Both the position numbers and the translations under genes were made by a program. DNA of 35,331 bases, from assembly GCA_037447125.1 (NCBI GenBank), contig JBBIHG010000028.1:1-35331 (forward strand), given 5' to 3'. Position 1 is the stretch's first letter. Every line of letters starts with the position of its first letter. Origin of the DNA: UBA2029 sp037447125 (GTDB taxonomy: Bacteria > Chloroflexota > Anaerolineae > Aggregatilineales > Aggregatilineaceae). Below the pieces are notes generated by a model. That model was not told the DNA's origin, ran no database searches, and worked only from the letters and a program-made list of their open reading frames with translations. Shown piece by piece: positions 1 to 8,107 of the stretch.

Positions 1-114
1 ATTCACAAGCCAAATGGCTGGCGTCGGTTGGGTGGAGCCGGTGCATCGCATGAACAGGCAGCGTCTGGCGCGTGATGGGCTGTGGGTGCCCGGCGCCGCG
101 CAGTGATAGGTCGC

Positions 115-732
115 TCAGTCAATCGCGCTCACATAGGCCATGCCGCCGACGATGCGCTCGATGCGCACCGGCCTGCCGCGCTCAAAGGCGCTCTGCTCGT
201 CGGTGGCGCGGGCCGAATAGGTAACCCGGCTGCCCTGAGCGACGAAGGCGATCTGGCCCACGCCATTGACTGGGATCGGCGTGGTGATCTCGGCGACCTG
301 GCCGATCAGCCGGGCCTGGCGCACTTCGCTGCTGATGGTTGGCGATAGAATGTACAGGAAGAATCCCTGGGCTGCGATGCCAACCAGCACGCCCCCTGCC
401 AGAGCGACAATCAGGCTGATGACCGTACCCACGCCGAATAGAGTGGCGGAGATGAGGCCGAACGCGCCGAACGACGAAATGAAGCTGGCCACGGCCAACA
501 TGCTGACGCCCGTCGCCTCCGCTGCGCCGTCGGCGTCAATGAGGCCGATGTCGCCCATATCAGCGTCTACGACAGGGGCGAAGTCGAGATCGCCTAGCGC
601 GTCGCCGATGCCCTGGAAGAACAGCAGGAAGATGGCATAGACCAGCCCGATCAGCAGGGCGGCGGCATAGACGATGTGAATCGGGCTGCCCCCGAAGATG
701 TCGCTGAGAATGCTTGCCATGGTGATGGTCAT
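115..732 (-). CDS. NfeD-like membrane protein with C-terminal OB-fold-like domain
   Basis: A 205-residue protein with a hydrophobic segment near residues 18-40, two more near 75-128 (AVASFISSFGAFGLISATLF and following), and a soluble C-terminal part from about residue 135 (QARLIGQVAEITTPIPVNGVG onward). That order matches the NfeD/YuaF family, whose small OB-like domain follows membrane helices and which usually partners a flotillin. The expected flotillin would lie downstream, beyond position 1, so the pairing cannot be checked here. The first ATG is chosen because GGGGAG lies nine bases before it; a second ATG four codons later is possible. An acidic stretch (residues 49-70) links the first helix to the next ones. 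The family call comes from layout and motif feel, not from a catalytic residue. Confidence 0.6.
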   Translation of the reverse strand: MTITMASILSDIFGGSPIHIVYAAALLIGLVYAIFLLFFQGIGDALGDLDFAPVVDADMGDIGLIDADGAAEATGVSMLAVASFISSFGAFGLISATLFGVGTVISLIVALAGGVLVGIAAQGFFLYILSPTISSEVRQARLIGQVAEITTPIPVNGVGQIAFVAQGSRVTYSARATDEQSAFERGRPVRIERIVGGMAYVSAID

Positions 733-790
733 GACGGTCTGCTCCCCGGACGCCTGGCGGGGCTATTCCCCGCAGCGAACCCTCATGCAC

Positions 791-819
791 ATTATAGGTC
801 GCAGCAGGGTGAGGAGCAA
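791..819 (-). promoter_or_regulatory. Promoter for the NfeD-like gene
   Basis: On the minus strand TATAAT (791-796) lies 17 bases from a weak -35 TTGCTC (814-819), about 60 bases before the start codon. The -10 is perfect and the -35 matches at three positions. Confidence 0.5.
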
Positions 820-887
820 TCACAATCGCTGACATGCGGCTGACTTTGCGGCGAGGATGCTGACGCCCGCCGGGGTCCGCGCGTTTC

Positions 888-896
888 TGGTATAAT
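888..896 (+). promoter_or_regulatory. Extended -10 promoter for the small membrane protein and prepilin peptidase
   Basis: TGGTATAAT is a perfect extended -10 element (TGnTATAAT). No convincing -35 is visible, as is usual for extended -10 promoters. It lies 32 bases before the ATG at 929 and points away from the NfeD-like promoter. Confidence 0.6.
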
Positions 897-928
897 GCGG
901 GCGCACAAGGTATGGGGCAGGCGAGCAC

Positions 929-1108
929 ATGCAGGGCGGCGCAGGCAAAGGACGCATTCTCCTTCTCGTCGTGATGATAGCAGTCCTCACGGCGGTTTTC
1001 CTGATCAGCACGCTCACCCTGCTACCCCCGCCGCCACCGGGACCCCCGACGCCAACGCTACCGTACTTCCTGGGGCTTCCTGACCAGCGGCCCCGTCTCG
1101 ATCACTGA
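929..1108 (+). CDS. Small single-pass membrane protein, proline-rich
   Basis: A 59-residue open frame beginning with ATG 32 bases after an extended -10 promoter. Residues 9-31 (RILLLVVMIAVLTAVFLIST and following) form one clear membrane helix. It is followed by a proline run (PPPPPGPPTPTLP) and a short polar tail ending RPRLDH. The N-terminus is short, glycine-rich and positively charged, so the tail probably faces outward. No family is recognised. The stop lies 35 bases before the prepilin peptidase start with no terminator between, so the two are probably co-transcribed. A link to pilus or pseudopilus function is only suggested by this position. The coding call rests on promoter placement and the coherent helix plus tail. 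Confidence 0.6.
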   Translation: MQGGAGKGRILLLVVMIAVLTAVFLISTLTLLPPPPPGPPTPTLPYFLGLPDQRPRLDH

Positions 1109-1143
1109 GAGACATTGCGGCTGAACAAAGGAGAAAGAGGCGA

Positions 1144-1986
1144 GTGGAACTTGTGATCGCGGTGCTGGCCGGACTGGGCGGCGTTCTGGTGGGTGGGGTG
1201 CTCAACGCGCTGGCCGACGATCTGCCGACGCGCGTGCGGGTCGGCCTGCCGCGCTATCCGGACGGGAGCCCGCGCCCACCGGCGGCCTGGCTGGGCCTCA
1301 GTGCATTCCTGCTCGGCAAGCGCCAGGGGCCCCTGGCGGCTCTGGCCAATCCGGTTGAGGGGGCATCTCCATCCCTGCCGCGCCCCCACCGCTTGGGCTG
1401 GCGCCACCCAGTGCTGGAGTTGGCGACCGGCATGGCATTCGCCGGCCTGGCGCTAGCCTTTGCCGACGAGCCGGCGCTGTGGGCGTGGTACGTCTACGTG
1501 GCGATCTTGCTGCTGATCACCGTGATTGACCTGGAGCACCGCCTGATCCTGTTTGCGGTCATCCTGCCTGCGTGCGTCTTCGCGCTGGTGGTGGCGATCC
1601 TGGCTCCCGCATCCGGGCGGACGCTCTCAGAATACTTGTTGGGCGGAGTGATGGGTTTCTTGCTCTTCTTCGCCATGTTCCTGGGCGGAGTCGCCTTCAC
1701 GACGCTGACGCGGAACAACGAAGTGGCCTTTGGCTTTGGCGATGTGATGCTAGCCACCCTGAGCGGCCTGATGCTGGGCTGGCGCGGATTCATTTTCGCC
1801 GCGCTGATCACGGTCTTCGCCGGGGCGGCGGGAGCGGTGCTGTACATGGTGGGCCGGACGATCATCGGGCGGCGTTACCGGCGCTTCACGCCGCTGCCCT
1901 ACGGCCCGTACATTGTCCTGGGGACCCTGGTGATGCTCCTCTTTCGCCAGGAAGTGCAGGACCTGCTGCGCTCGAACTACTACTGA
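1144..1986 (+). CDS. Prepilin peptidase (type IV leader peptidase, A24 family)
   Basis: Membrane aspartyl protease of 280 residues that would cleave the leader from type IV prepilins or pseudopilins at the inner membrane face. The two catalytic aspartates are visible: Asp129 in ITVIDLEHRLI and Asp200 in the GxGD motif (GFGDVML). The N-terminal part keeps the family skeleton (GGVLNALADDLP near 17-28, HPVLELATG near 88-96). However, it has no cysteine in the region where the classical enzyme has two CxxC zinc pairs, so the methyltransferase half may be altered. Six or more hydrophobic segments follow. The start is GTG, supported by AAAGGAG at 1127-1133. No pilin or pilus ATPase gene is in the window. 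Its end overlaps the convergent mnmA gene by seven bases. Confidence 0.9.
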   Translation: MELVIAVLAGLGGVLVGGVLNALADDLPTRVRVGLPRYPDGSPRPPAAWLGLSAFLLGKRQGPLAALANPVEGASPSLPRPHRLGWRHPVLELATGMAFAGLALAFADEPALWAWYVYVAILLLITVIDLEHRLILFAVILPACVFALVVAILAPASGRTLSEYLLGGVMGFLLFFAMFLGGVAFTTLTRNNEVAFGFGDVMLATLSGLMLGWRGFIFAALITVFAGAAGAVLYMVGRTIIGRRYRRFTPLPYGPYIVLGTLVMLLFRQEVQDLLRSNYY

Positions 1987-3062
1987 CGTCTGCTGATGAT
2001 ACCCCCGCCCAGGCACTCCTCGCCCGCGTAGAAGACGACTCCCTGGCCGGGCGTGATGTCGCGCTGCGGCTCCGCGAAATCCACCTGCACGCTCCCATCG
2101 GCGAGCGCCGTCACCGTTCCGCGCGCGAGGCGCGCCTTGTAGCGAATCTTGATCTCCGCCGAGAAGCAGTCAGCGGGCGGCTCCCCGGCGATCCAGTTGA
2201 CGCGCCTGGCGGTCAGCGATGTGCGGCCAAGCTCGTCTGCCGCGCCGACGATCAGGGCGTTGTGCGCCGGGTCGGTCGCCAGGACGTAGAGCGGTTCGTT
2301 GTGGCTGATGCCCAGACCCTTGCGCTGGCCGATGGTGTAGTTGGGCAGGCCGCTGTGCGCGCCAAGCTGGCGACCGTCGGCGGTGAGGATGGGGCCAGGG
2401 CGGGCCGCGCCGGGAGCGTGCTCGCGCAGGAAGCGGCGGTAGTCACCGTCGGCAAGGAAGCACAGGTCCTGGCTGTCGTGCTTGGTGGCGACGGGCAGGC
2501 CGCGCGCCGCTGCCATGGCGCGCACCTCCGCCTTCGTATAGTCACCAGCCGGGAAAAGTGCATGGCGCAACTGGTCTTGTGCCACCATACTCAGGGCATA
2601 GCTCTGATCTTTGGCCGGGTCGCGCGCTTTGAGCAGACGAACGGAGCCAGCCGGGGCGCCCTCGACGCGGGCGTAGTGGCCGGTCGCCAAGTAGTCCGCG
2701 CCGCTGGCCAGGGCGTGTTCGAGCAGCCACTCAAAGCGGATGAGGCGGTTGCATTCCAGGCAGGGGTTTGGGGTGTCGCCGGCAGCGTAGCGATCCATGA
2801 AGAACTGGACGATGGTGCGGCGGAAGACCTCCTGCGTGTCTATGACGTAGAAGGGGATGCCAAGCTGCGCAGCGATGCGGCGGGCGTCGGCCATCTGGCC
2901 GGGCGTACAGCAGCGGTTGGCGCCGCCCTCCCCGCAGTCCTCCGCCCACAGGCGCATCATCATACCCACTACGTCATAGCCCTGCTCGACCAGCAGGGCG
3001 GCTGCGACGGAGCTATCCACACCGCCGCTCATGGCGACGACAACACGGGGGCGGGCGGTCAT
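1980..3062 (-). CDS. mnmA: tRNA-specific 2-thiouridylase MnmA
   Basis: Cytoplasmic enzyme that activates U34 of tRNA(Lys/Glu/Gln) with ATP and inserts sulfur to make 2-thiouridine. The 360-residue product has the PP-loop SGGVDSS at residues 12-18 and the two redox cysteines, Cys104 in NPCLECNRLIRF and Cys201 in SQDLCFLADGDYRRF. These are equivalent to E. coli Cys102 and Cys199. GADYLATGHYAR and the C-terminal domain (TPGQGVVFYAGEECLGGG) are also typical. The frame is open for 47 codons further upstream, but that part overlaps the cysteine desulfurase gene and does not look like MnmA. The ATG at 3062, right before TARPRVVVAMSGG, is therefore taken. It starts eight bases after the desulfurase stop, so sulfur donor and acceptor genes form one operon. 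Confidence 0.96.
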   Translation of the reverse strand: MTARPRVVVAMSGGVDSSVAAALLVEQGYDVVGMMMRLWAEDCGEGGANRCCTPGQMADARRIAAQLGIPFYVIDTQEVFRRTIVQFFMDRYAAGDTPNPCLECNRLIRFEWLLEHALASGADYLATGHYARVEGAPAGSVRLLKARDPAKDQSYALSMVAQDQLRHALFPAGDYTKAEVRAMAAARGLPVATKHDSQDLCFLADGDYRRFLREHAPGAARPGPILTADGRQLGAHSGLPNYTIGQRKGLGISHNEPLYVLATDPAHNALIVGAADELGRTSLTARRVNWIAGEPPADCFSAEIKIRYKARLARGTVTALADGSVQVDFAEPQRDITPGQGVVFYAGEECLGGGIISRRQ

Positions 3063-3070
3063 GCGCTGGA

Positions 3071-4255
3071 TCAAGGCGTGGTGGTTATGGCGGCGATGCG
3101 CCGCACGGCAGCGACGGCGTCCGGCAGGATGCTGAGCACGGTGGCGATGTCGTCGCCAGTCGTGCTGCGCCCCAGTGAGAGACGCAGCCCGCCGCGCGTC
3201 CACTGCGGGCCGAAGCCGAGCGTTTCAAGGATGGCGGAGGGCTGCTCGTTGCCAGACTTGCAGGCGCTGCCCGACGAAGCGGCGATGCCGTGCTGGTCGA
3301 GGTGCATGAGCAGCGTGCTGCTGAGCACATCCTTGAAGGCAAAGCTGGCGTGGCCCGGCAGACGGTCTACGGGGTCGCCGGTCAGCTCGGCGTCAGGGAC
3401 GGCGCTCAGCACGCCCTCAACCAGGCGCTGGCGGAGGTCGCTCAGGCGGGCGGCGCTTTCCGCGCGCTCGGCACAGGCGATTTCCAGCGCCGTCGTCGTG
3501 CCGACGATGCCCGGCGTGTTGTGCGTGCCCGCACGCCGACCTTCCTCGTGGCTGGCGCCGGTCTGCGCGGAGAGATAGGGCACGTGCCCGCGCAGGATGA
3601 GCACCCCGGCACCCTTCGGGCCGTAGAACTTGTGCGACGAGAGGGAGAGCGAGTCAATGCCCATCTCCTCGACATCGAGGGCGAGATTGCCCGGCGACTG
3701 CACAGCGTCGGTGTGGAAGAGTGCGCCGTGCGCGTGGGCGATGGCCGCATACTCGGCGATGGGGTTGACCGTGCCGATCTCGTTGTTGGCGTGGATCAGG
3801 CTGACCAGGGCAATTCCGTTGACAGGCAGGCCGCGCAAGGCAGCGCGCAGATCGGTGGGGTCCACGCGGCCCGCGCGGTCTACTGGGACAACGCGCAGCG
3901 ACGCGCCAAGCGTGTCACGAATCTGCCGGGCGGTGACGGCGACCGCCGCGTGCTCCACTGGGCCGGTGATCAGGGTGAAGGGGCGGTCGTGCACGCGGGC
4001 ATACTGCGCCGGCCCGCGCAGGGCGAGGTTGTCGCTCTCGGTGCCGCCACTGGTGAAGACCACATCAGCGGGCGAGCAGTTCAGGCAGCGGGCGACGGTC
4101 TCGCGCGCGTCCTCGACGGCTGCCTCGGCAAGGTGGCCCAAACGGTGAATGGCCTTGGAGTTGGCGAACTGCTCGGCAAAGTAGGGCCGCATGGCGGCCA
4201 GAACGCACTGATCGAGCGGTGTGGTGGCGCTGTAGTCAAGGTAGATCGTCGGCAT
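3071..4255 (-). CDS. Cysteine desulfurase (IscS/NifS type)
   Basis: PLP enzyme taking sulfur from cysteine and leaving alanine, here probably feeding MnmA and possibly Fe-S assembly. The 394-residue protein starts MPTIYLDYSATTPLD. It has the PLP-binding Lys209 in SLSSHKFYGPKG, the cofactor-site HTDAVQS (181-187) and SLIHANNEIGT. The active Cys332 sits in ASSGSACKSGNEQPS, the mobile-loop arrangement of IscS/NifS rather than SufS. The frame stays open 86 codons upstream, but only from MPTIYLDYS does it align with the family. GACGAGG lies just before that ATG. mnmA follows after eight bases. No iscU, sufBC or regulator gene lies beside it, which favours a tRNA-thiolation role; this is inference. 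Confidence 0.95.
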   Translation of the reverse strand: MPTIYLDYSATTPLDQCVLAAMRPYFAEQFANSKAIHRLGHLAEAAVEDARETVARCLNCSPADVVFTSGGTESDNLALRGPAQYARVHDRPFTLITGPVEHAAVAVTARQIRDTLGASLRVVPVDRAGRVDPTDLRAALRGLPVNGIALVSLIHANNEIGTVNPIAEYAAIAHAHGALFHTDAVQSPGNLALDVEEMGIDSLSLSSHKFYGPKGAGVLILRGHVPYLSAQTGASHEEGRRAGTHNTPGIVGTTTALEIACAERAESAARLSDLRQRLVEGVLSAVPDAELTGDPVDRLPGHASFAFKDVLSSTLLMHLDQHGIAASSGSACKSGNEQPSAILETLGFGPQWTRGGLRLSLGRSTTGDDIATVLSILPDAVAAVRRIAAITTTP

Positions 4256-4298
4256 AGTTTGGGCCTCGTCACAGGGCCGAAGGTTCTTTTCTGGGTAG

Positions 4299-4304
4299 AT
4301 TGTA
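4299..4304 (-). promoter_or_regulatory. Possible -10 for the cysteine desulfurase-mnmA operon
   Basis: On the minus strand TACAAT lies about 45 bases before the desulfurase ATG. The hexamer at 17-base spacing (ATGGCG) is a poor -35, so this is tentative. Confidence 0.35.
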
Positions 4305-4439
4305 GCGTCTGTGGGGCAAAACGCCATGCATGCAGAGCGCCGGCGTTCGACGCAGAAGTGGCGGCTCTGACCGGGACGGGTGCAGGGTTGGGGAAGCGCT
4401 GTCCATGCAATTCGGCAGGCTGTGCAGTGACTTCTCTCT

Positions 4440-4468
4440 GTGGCAGGCACGGAGGGCGGGGGTATAAT
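4440..4468 (+). promoter_or_regulatory. Promoter for the acyl-CoA synthetase gene
   Basis: TATAAT at 4463-4468 is preceded by GTGGCA (4440-4445, four of six to TTGACA) at 17-base spacing. It implies a leader of roughly 200 bases before the ATG at 4679. Confidence 0.5.
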
Positions 4469-4678
4469 GGCCGCTCGTGTGGCGACACCGCCAACTCGCG
4501 TTCTCCCTGCCACAAACTATGGCCTGACAGGCTATACCGATGGCGAGACAACCTGCCTCTAACAGCGAGCATGAGTCATGTCCTGGGCAGCAATCGCGCT
4601 GCTGATGACTGCCTGGCCGTGTTGCGCGGCCCTGGGCTGGCGCGAGGCTCGCTCTAGTCTTCAACCCTGGGAGTTTCT

Positions 4679-6781
4679 ATGCTTGAAGGATTCTTCAAAC
4701 CGAACGCTGTAGCGATCGTTGGCGCGAGCACGAAGCCTGGCAAGCTTGGCTACGCGGTGTTGGCCAACCTCATCGAGTCTGGCTTCCGGGGCAATATCTA
4801 CCCGATCAACCCCGGTGCGACCCAAATCTACGGCTACAAGACCTATGATTCGGTGATGAGCCTGCCGGAGACGCCCGACCTGGCCGTGATCGTGATCCCC
4901 TACAACGCGGTGCCGGCTGTCTTGCGCGAGTGTGGCGAGAAGGGGACCAAGTCGGTGGTGGTGATCAGCGCCGGCTTCCGCGAGGCGAGCGTGGAGGGGG
5001 CTGAGCGCGAACAGGAAGTGATCGAGATCGCCAGGAAGTACGGTATGCGCATCATCGGGCCGAACTGCCTGGGCATCATAGACACGTACACGCCGCTCAA
5101 TGCGACCTTCGCCGCCGGGATGCCGCCCCAGGGTAACATCTCGTTCATGTCGCAGTCTGGCGCGCTGCAGACGGCCATTCTGGACTGGTCGCTGGCCTCG
5201 CACGACCTGGGCTTCAGCCGTTTCGTCAGTCTGGGCAACAAAGCCGACATCAGCGAGACGGACCTGATGCTTGACTGGGCTGAGGACCCGCAGACGCGCG
5301 TGATGCTGGCCTATGTCGAGGGCGTGCCCAACGGGCCGGAGTTCATGCGCGTGGCGCGCCAGGTCAGTCGCAAGAAGCCGATCCTGGTTCTGAAGAGCGG
5401 CGTGACCGAGTCTGGCTCGCGGGCAGTTTCGAGCCACACCGGATCGCTGGCCGGTGCCGAAGCGGCCTATGACGCGGCGTTCTACCAGGCGGGCGTGTTG
5501 CGCATGAACAGCCTGGAAGAGTTGTTCGGTAATGCGCGCGCCTTCGCCAACCAACCGCTGCTCAACGGCAGCCGCGTCGCCATCATCACCAACGCGGGCG
5601 GCCCCGGCATTCTGGCGACGGATACGCTGGAGCGGGCGGGGATGGAACTCGCCCGGCTGCAGCGCGAAACCGTGCACAAGCTGGAAGAGTTCCTGCCCGA
5701 CGCGGCCAGCGCGGCTAACCCGGTAGATGTGCTGGGGGACGCGCGCCACGAGCGTTATGCGCAGGCGATGGAGCTGGTGGCGCTCGATCCCAACGTGGAT
5801 GGGCTGCTGTGCATCGTCACGCCGCAGGCCATGACCGACATCGTCGAGACGGCTAACGCGGTGGGCAAGCTCAGCCAGCGCATTGACAAGCCGATTCTGG
5901 CGGCCTTCATGGGCGAGGAACGGGCTAAGGCAGGCGAGGATGTGCTGGCCAGCTACAACGTGCCCAACTACAAGTTCCCCGAGCAGGCGGCGCGCGCCTT
6001 TGCCGCCATGCGCGACTACATTGTCGCCCGCGACCGTCCGGCGCCCGAATATGTCCGTTACGATGTGGATCGGGAGGCCGTGCGCAAGGTATTCGACAAG
6101 GCCTACGCCGAGGGCCGGGTGGCCGTGGGCGAGGCCGAGGCGCGGGCGGTGGCCGAGGCGTACGGGCTGCACCTGCCCAAGAGCCAGCTCGCGGCGACGG
6201 CGGAAGAGGCGGTGCGCGTGGCCGGGCAGATCGGGTACCCGGTCGTGCTTAAAATCGCCAGCCCGGATATTCTGCACAAGACGGACGTCGGCGGTGTGAG
6301 GGTGGGCCTGCAGAACGCCAATGACGTGCGCGATGCCTTCGACCTGATCGTCTACCGCGCGACGCGCTACGTGCCAGACGCGCACATCTGGGGCTGCCTG
6401 GTGCAGGAAATGGTGCCCATGAACGGCATCGAAGTGCTGGTGGGCATGAGCCAAGACGCGCAGTTCGGGCCGTTGGTGACTTTCGGTTTAGGTGGTATCC
6501 TGGTAGAGGCATTGAAGGATGTCACCTTCCGCGTTGCCCCCTTTGGCCGCCAGGATGCCGAGGAGATGCTCGACGAGATTCGGGCGACGGCGCTGCTGGC
6601 GGGCGTTCGTGGCCGGCCTCCGGCGGACCGCGCGGCGATGATTGATACGCTGCTACGCATCAACCAGCTTGTGACTGACTTCCCGGAGATCGTCGAAATG
6701 GACATCAACCCGCTGATGGTCTACGAGGCCGGGCAGGGGGCGATCACGCTGGACATGCGACTTGTGCTCAAGAGCAAATGA
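4679..6781 (+). CDS. ADP-forming acetyl/acyl-CoA synthetase, fused alpha and beta
   Basis: A 700-residue enzyme expected to convert acyl-CoA, ADP and phosphate to the acid, CoA and ATP (or the reverse) in the cytoplasm. Residues 1-125 form a CoA-binding Rossmann domain (FKPNAVAIVGASTKPGKLGY). Succinyl-CoA-ligase-like domains follow, with the phospho-accepting His253 in SSHTGSLAGAEAA and the glycine loop ITNAGGPGILATD. From about residue 480 there is an ATP-grasp beta domain (GYPVVLKIASPDILHKTDVGGV, FGLGGILVEALKDV, EMDINPLMVYEAG). Alpha and beta are fused in one chain as in many bacteria. No GNAT domain is present, so it is not a Pat-type protein acetyltransferase. GGGAG lies six bases before the ATG. 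The next gene encodes a partner seen with such enzymes, and enolase and pyruvate kinase follow, suggesting acetate formation with ATP gain. Confidence 0.9.
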   Translation: MLEGFFKPNAVAIVGASTKPGKLGYAVLANLIESGFRGNIYPINPGATQIYGYKTYDSVMSLPETPDLAVIVIPYNAVPAVLRECGEKGTKSVVVISAGFREASVEGAEREQEVIEIARKYGMRIIGPNCLGIIDTYTPLNATFAAGMPPQGNISFMSQSGALQTAILDWSLASHDLGFSRFVSLGNKADISETDLMLDWAEDPQTRVMLAYVEGVPNGPEFMRVARQVSRKKPILVLKSGVTESGSRAVSSHTGSLAGAEAAYDAAFYQAGVLRMNSLEELFGNARAFANQPLLNGSRVAIITNAGGPGILATDTLERAGMELARLQRETVHKLEEFLPDAASAANPVDVLGDARHERYAQAMELVALDPNVDGLLCIVTPQAMTDIVETANAVGKLSQRIDKPILAAFMGEERAKAGEDVLASYNVPNYKFPEQAARAFAAMRDYIVARDRPAPEYVRYDVDREAVRKVFDKAYAEGRVAVGEAEARAVAEAYGLHLPKSQLAATAEEAVRVAGQIGYPVVLKIASPDILHKTDVGGVRVGLQNANDVRDAFDLIVYRATRYVPDAHIWGCLVQEMVPMNGIEVLVGMSQDAQFGPLVTFGLGGILVEALKDVTFRVAPFGRQDAEEMLDEIRATALLAGVRGRPPADRAAMIDTLLRINQLVTDFPEIVEMDINPLMVYEAGQGAITLDMRLVLKSK

Positions 6782-6897
6782 CTGCCTAGCCGTAGGTCTG
6801 CCCGCGTAGGGGCGCTGCTGCGCTGCGCCCGGCAGTCCACGAATGGGCTGTAAGTTGTCCGATGAGGCATTCAGCTAGCTGAGAAGGACAGACACAC

Positions 6898-7977
6898 ATG
6901 ACGAGTTTGTATATCACTTCGGTGAACACCTATGCCGGCAAGACCGCGATCGCGCTGGGACTGGGGCTGCGCATGCAGGCGGCGGGGTTGAAGGTGGGCT
7001 ATCTGAAGCCCGTCAGCACGCAGCCGTATAAGGCCGGGGGGCGTGTGCTGGACGAGGACGCCGATTTTGTGCGCCGCACGCTGGGGCTGGAGACGCCGCC
7101 CTGGGAGCTATCGCCGGTGATCATCACCAGCGAGCTGCTAGGCGAGGTGATGGACGGCACGATGGAGCGCGACTTGCTGGGCGAGATCGAGACTGCCGTC
7201 AGGCAGGCCAGTGAGGACAACGACATCGTGATCATGGAGGGCGGCGCCAGTATGCGTGAGGGCTACGCCGTTGGCGTCAACACGCTCAGAGTCGTCGAAC
7301 ATCTCAAAGTGCCCGTCTTGAGCGTGGTCAGCTATGGTGAGCAATGCCGTTCGGGGATGTGCGTGCTCGACGACGCGCTGGCCTCGCTGCGCCGCCTGGG
7401 TGACTACCTGATCGGTGCGGTAATCAACGGCGTGCCACGCGAGGACATGGTCTTCATCCGCGAGCGCGCGGTGCCTTTCCTGGAGCGAGAAGGCATCAAA
7501 GTGCTAGGTGTGCTGCCCTATGACCCATATCTGCGTGCCCTCAGCGTTGGTGAGATCATCGACTCGCTGAAAGCTAAGGTACTGACCGGCTCGCACCTGC
7601 GCGAGCGGCTGGTCGAGCATATGAGCGTGGGCGCGATGTCGGTCGAATCGGCCCTGCCGCGCTTCCGCCGCCAGCTCAACAAGGCGGTGTTCACTGGCGG
7701 CGACCGCACCGACATTCAGGCGGCGGCCCTGGAGACTTCGACCACCTGCCTGGTGTTGACAGGCAACTTGCAGCCCACGAGCACGATCCTGCGCCGCGCG
7801 GAAGAACTGAACGTTGCTGTCTTGCTGGTGCCGGACAACACGCTCGAAGCGGTTGAGAAGGTCGAAAATATGTTTGGGCGGACGAGCCTGGGCCAGCCGG
7901 AGAAGCTGAGCCGCTTCCAGGCGATTGTGGCCGAGCACCTCAAGTACGACGAGCTGATGCAGCTTCTGAAGCTGTAG
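6898..7977 (+). CDS. BioD-like/DRTGG-domain protein (phosphotransacetylase N-terminal type)
   Basis: This 359-residue protein resembles the N-terminal regulatory part of long phosphotransacetylases but has no catalytic phosphotransacetylase domain. Residues 1-210 are a dethiobiotin-synthetase-like P-loop domain (SVNTYAGKTAIALGLGLRM; Gly14-Lys15-Thr16) that includes IVIMEGGASMREG and LIGAVINGVPRE. Residues 215-335 hold a DRTGG-type domain (FTGGDRTDIQAAALETSTTCLVLTGN). Stand-alone versions occur in bacteria and archaea, often near ADP-forming acyl-CoA synthetases. That is the arrangement here, 116 bases downstream in the same direction. A sensory or regulatory role in acetyl-CoA/acetate flux is inferred. 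Its ligand cannot be read from sequence. GAAGGA precedes the ATG. Confidence 0.8.
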   Translation: MTSLYITSVNTYAGKTAIALGLGLRMQAAGLKVGYLKPVSTQPYKAGGRVLDEDADFVRRTLGLETPPWELSPVIITSELLGEVMDGTMERDLLGEIETAVRQASEDNDIVIMEGGASMREGYAVGVNTLRVVEHLKVPVLSVVSYGEQCRSGMCVLDDALASLRRLGDYLIGAVINGVPREDMVFIRERAVPFLEREGIKVLGVLPYDPYLRALSVGEIIDSLKAKVLTGSHLRERLVEHMSVGAMSVESALPRFRRQLNKAVFTGGDRTDIQAAALETSTTCLVLTGNLQPTSTILRRAEELNVAVLLVPDNTLEAVEKVENMFGRTSLGQPEKLSRFQAIVAEHLKYDELMQLLKL

Positions 7978-8107
7978 ACTCGCACAGCAATCCCAGCCTG
8001 GGACGTGGCGCGCTACGCCCCTTGGTCTGTTTGCCACTGCCAACGACGTCGGGCGCACTGTGTCTGCTGCCCGGCGCCGCCGGATAAGGTTATAGGAGAG
8101 ATGACAC

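Larger units (their letters stand above)
4256..4678. other. Gene-free divergent region with long leader
   Basis: This 423-base stretch separates the divergent desulfurase and acyl-CoA synthetase genes. It holds a minus-strand -10 near 4299, a plus-strand promoter at 4440-4468, and then about 200 bases of apparent untranslated leader before the synthetase ATG. I recognise no riboswitch, tRNA or convincing short gene in the leader. Confidence 0.5.

Noticed and set aside
1..114. Possible start of a flotillin gene downstream of the NfeD-like gene
   Set aside because: No ribosome-binding site plus a flotillin-like N-terminus can be read in these bases; nothing supportable is present.
1572..3578. 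Plus-strand frame crossing prepilin peptidase and mnmA
   Set aside because: It runs through two well-supported genes in other frames and its translation is unlike any protein.
3290..4657. Long plus-strand open frame of over 450 codons opposite the cysteine desulfurase
   Set aside because: It lies antisense to a gene with clear catalytic residues, its translation has no family motif, and long antisense frames are expected in GC-rich DNA.
4474..4678. Possible riboswitch or leader peptide in the long synthetase leader
   Set aside because: No known aptamer pattern was recognised, and the short frame of 21 codons inside it has no ribosome-binding site.
4661..6454. Nearly 600-codon minus-strand open frame opposite the acyl-CoA synthetase
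   Set aside because: Its translation is rich in His and Arg with no domain or membrane pattern, typical of the antisense of a biased coding strand.
6782..6835. Possible terminator or repeat after the acyl-CoA synthetase (GGGCGC 6810-6815 with GCGCCC 6825-6830)
   Set aside because: Stem of only six bases with weak outer pairing and no T run; not distinct from chance in GC-rich DNA.
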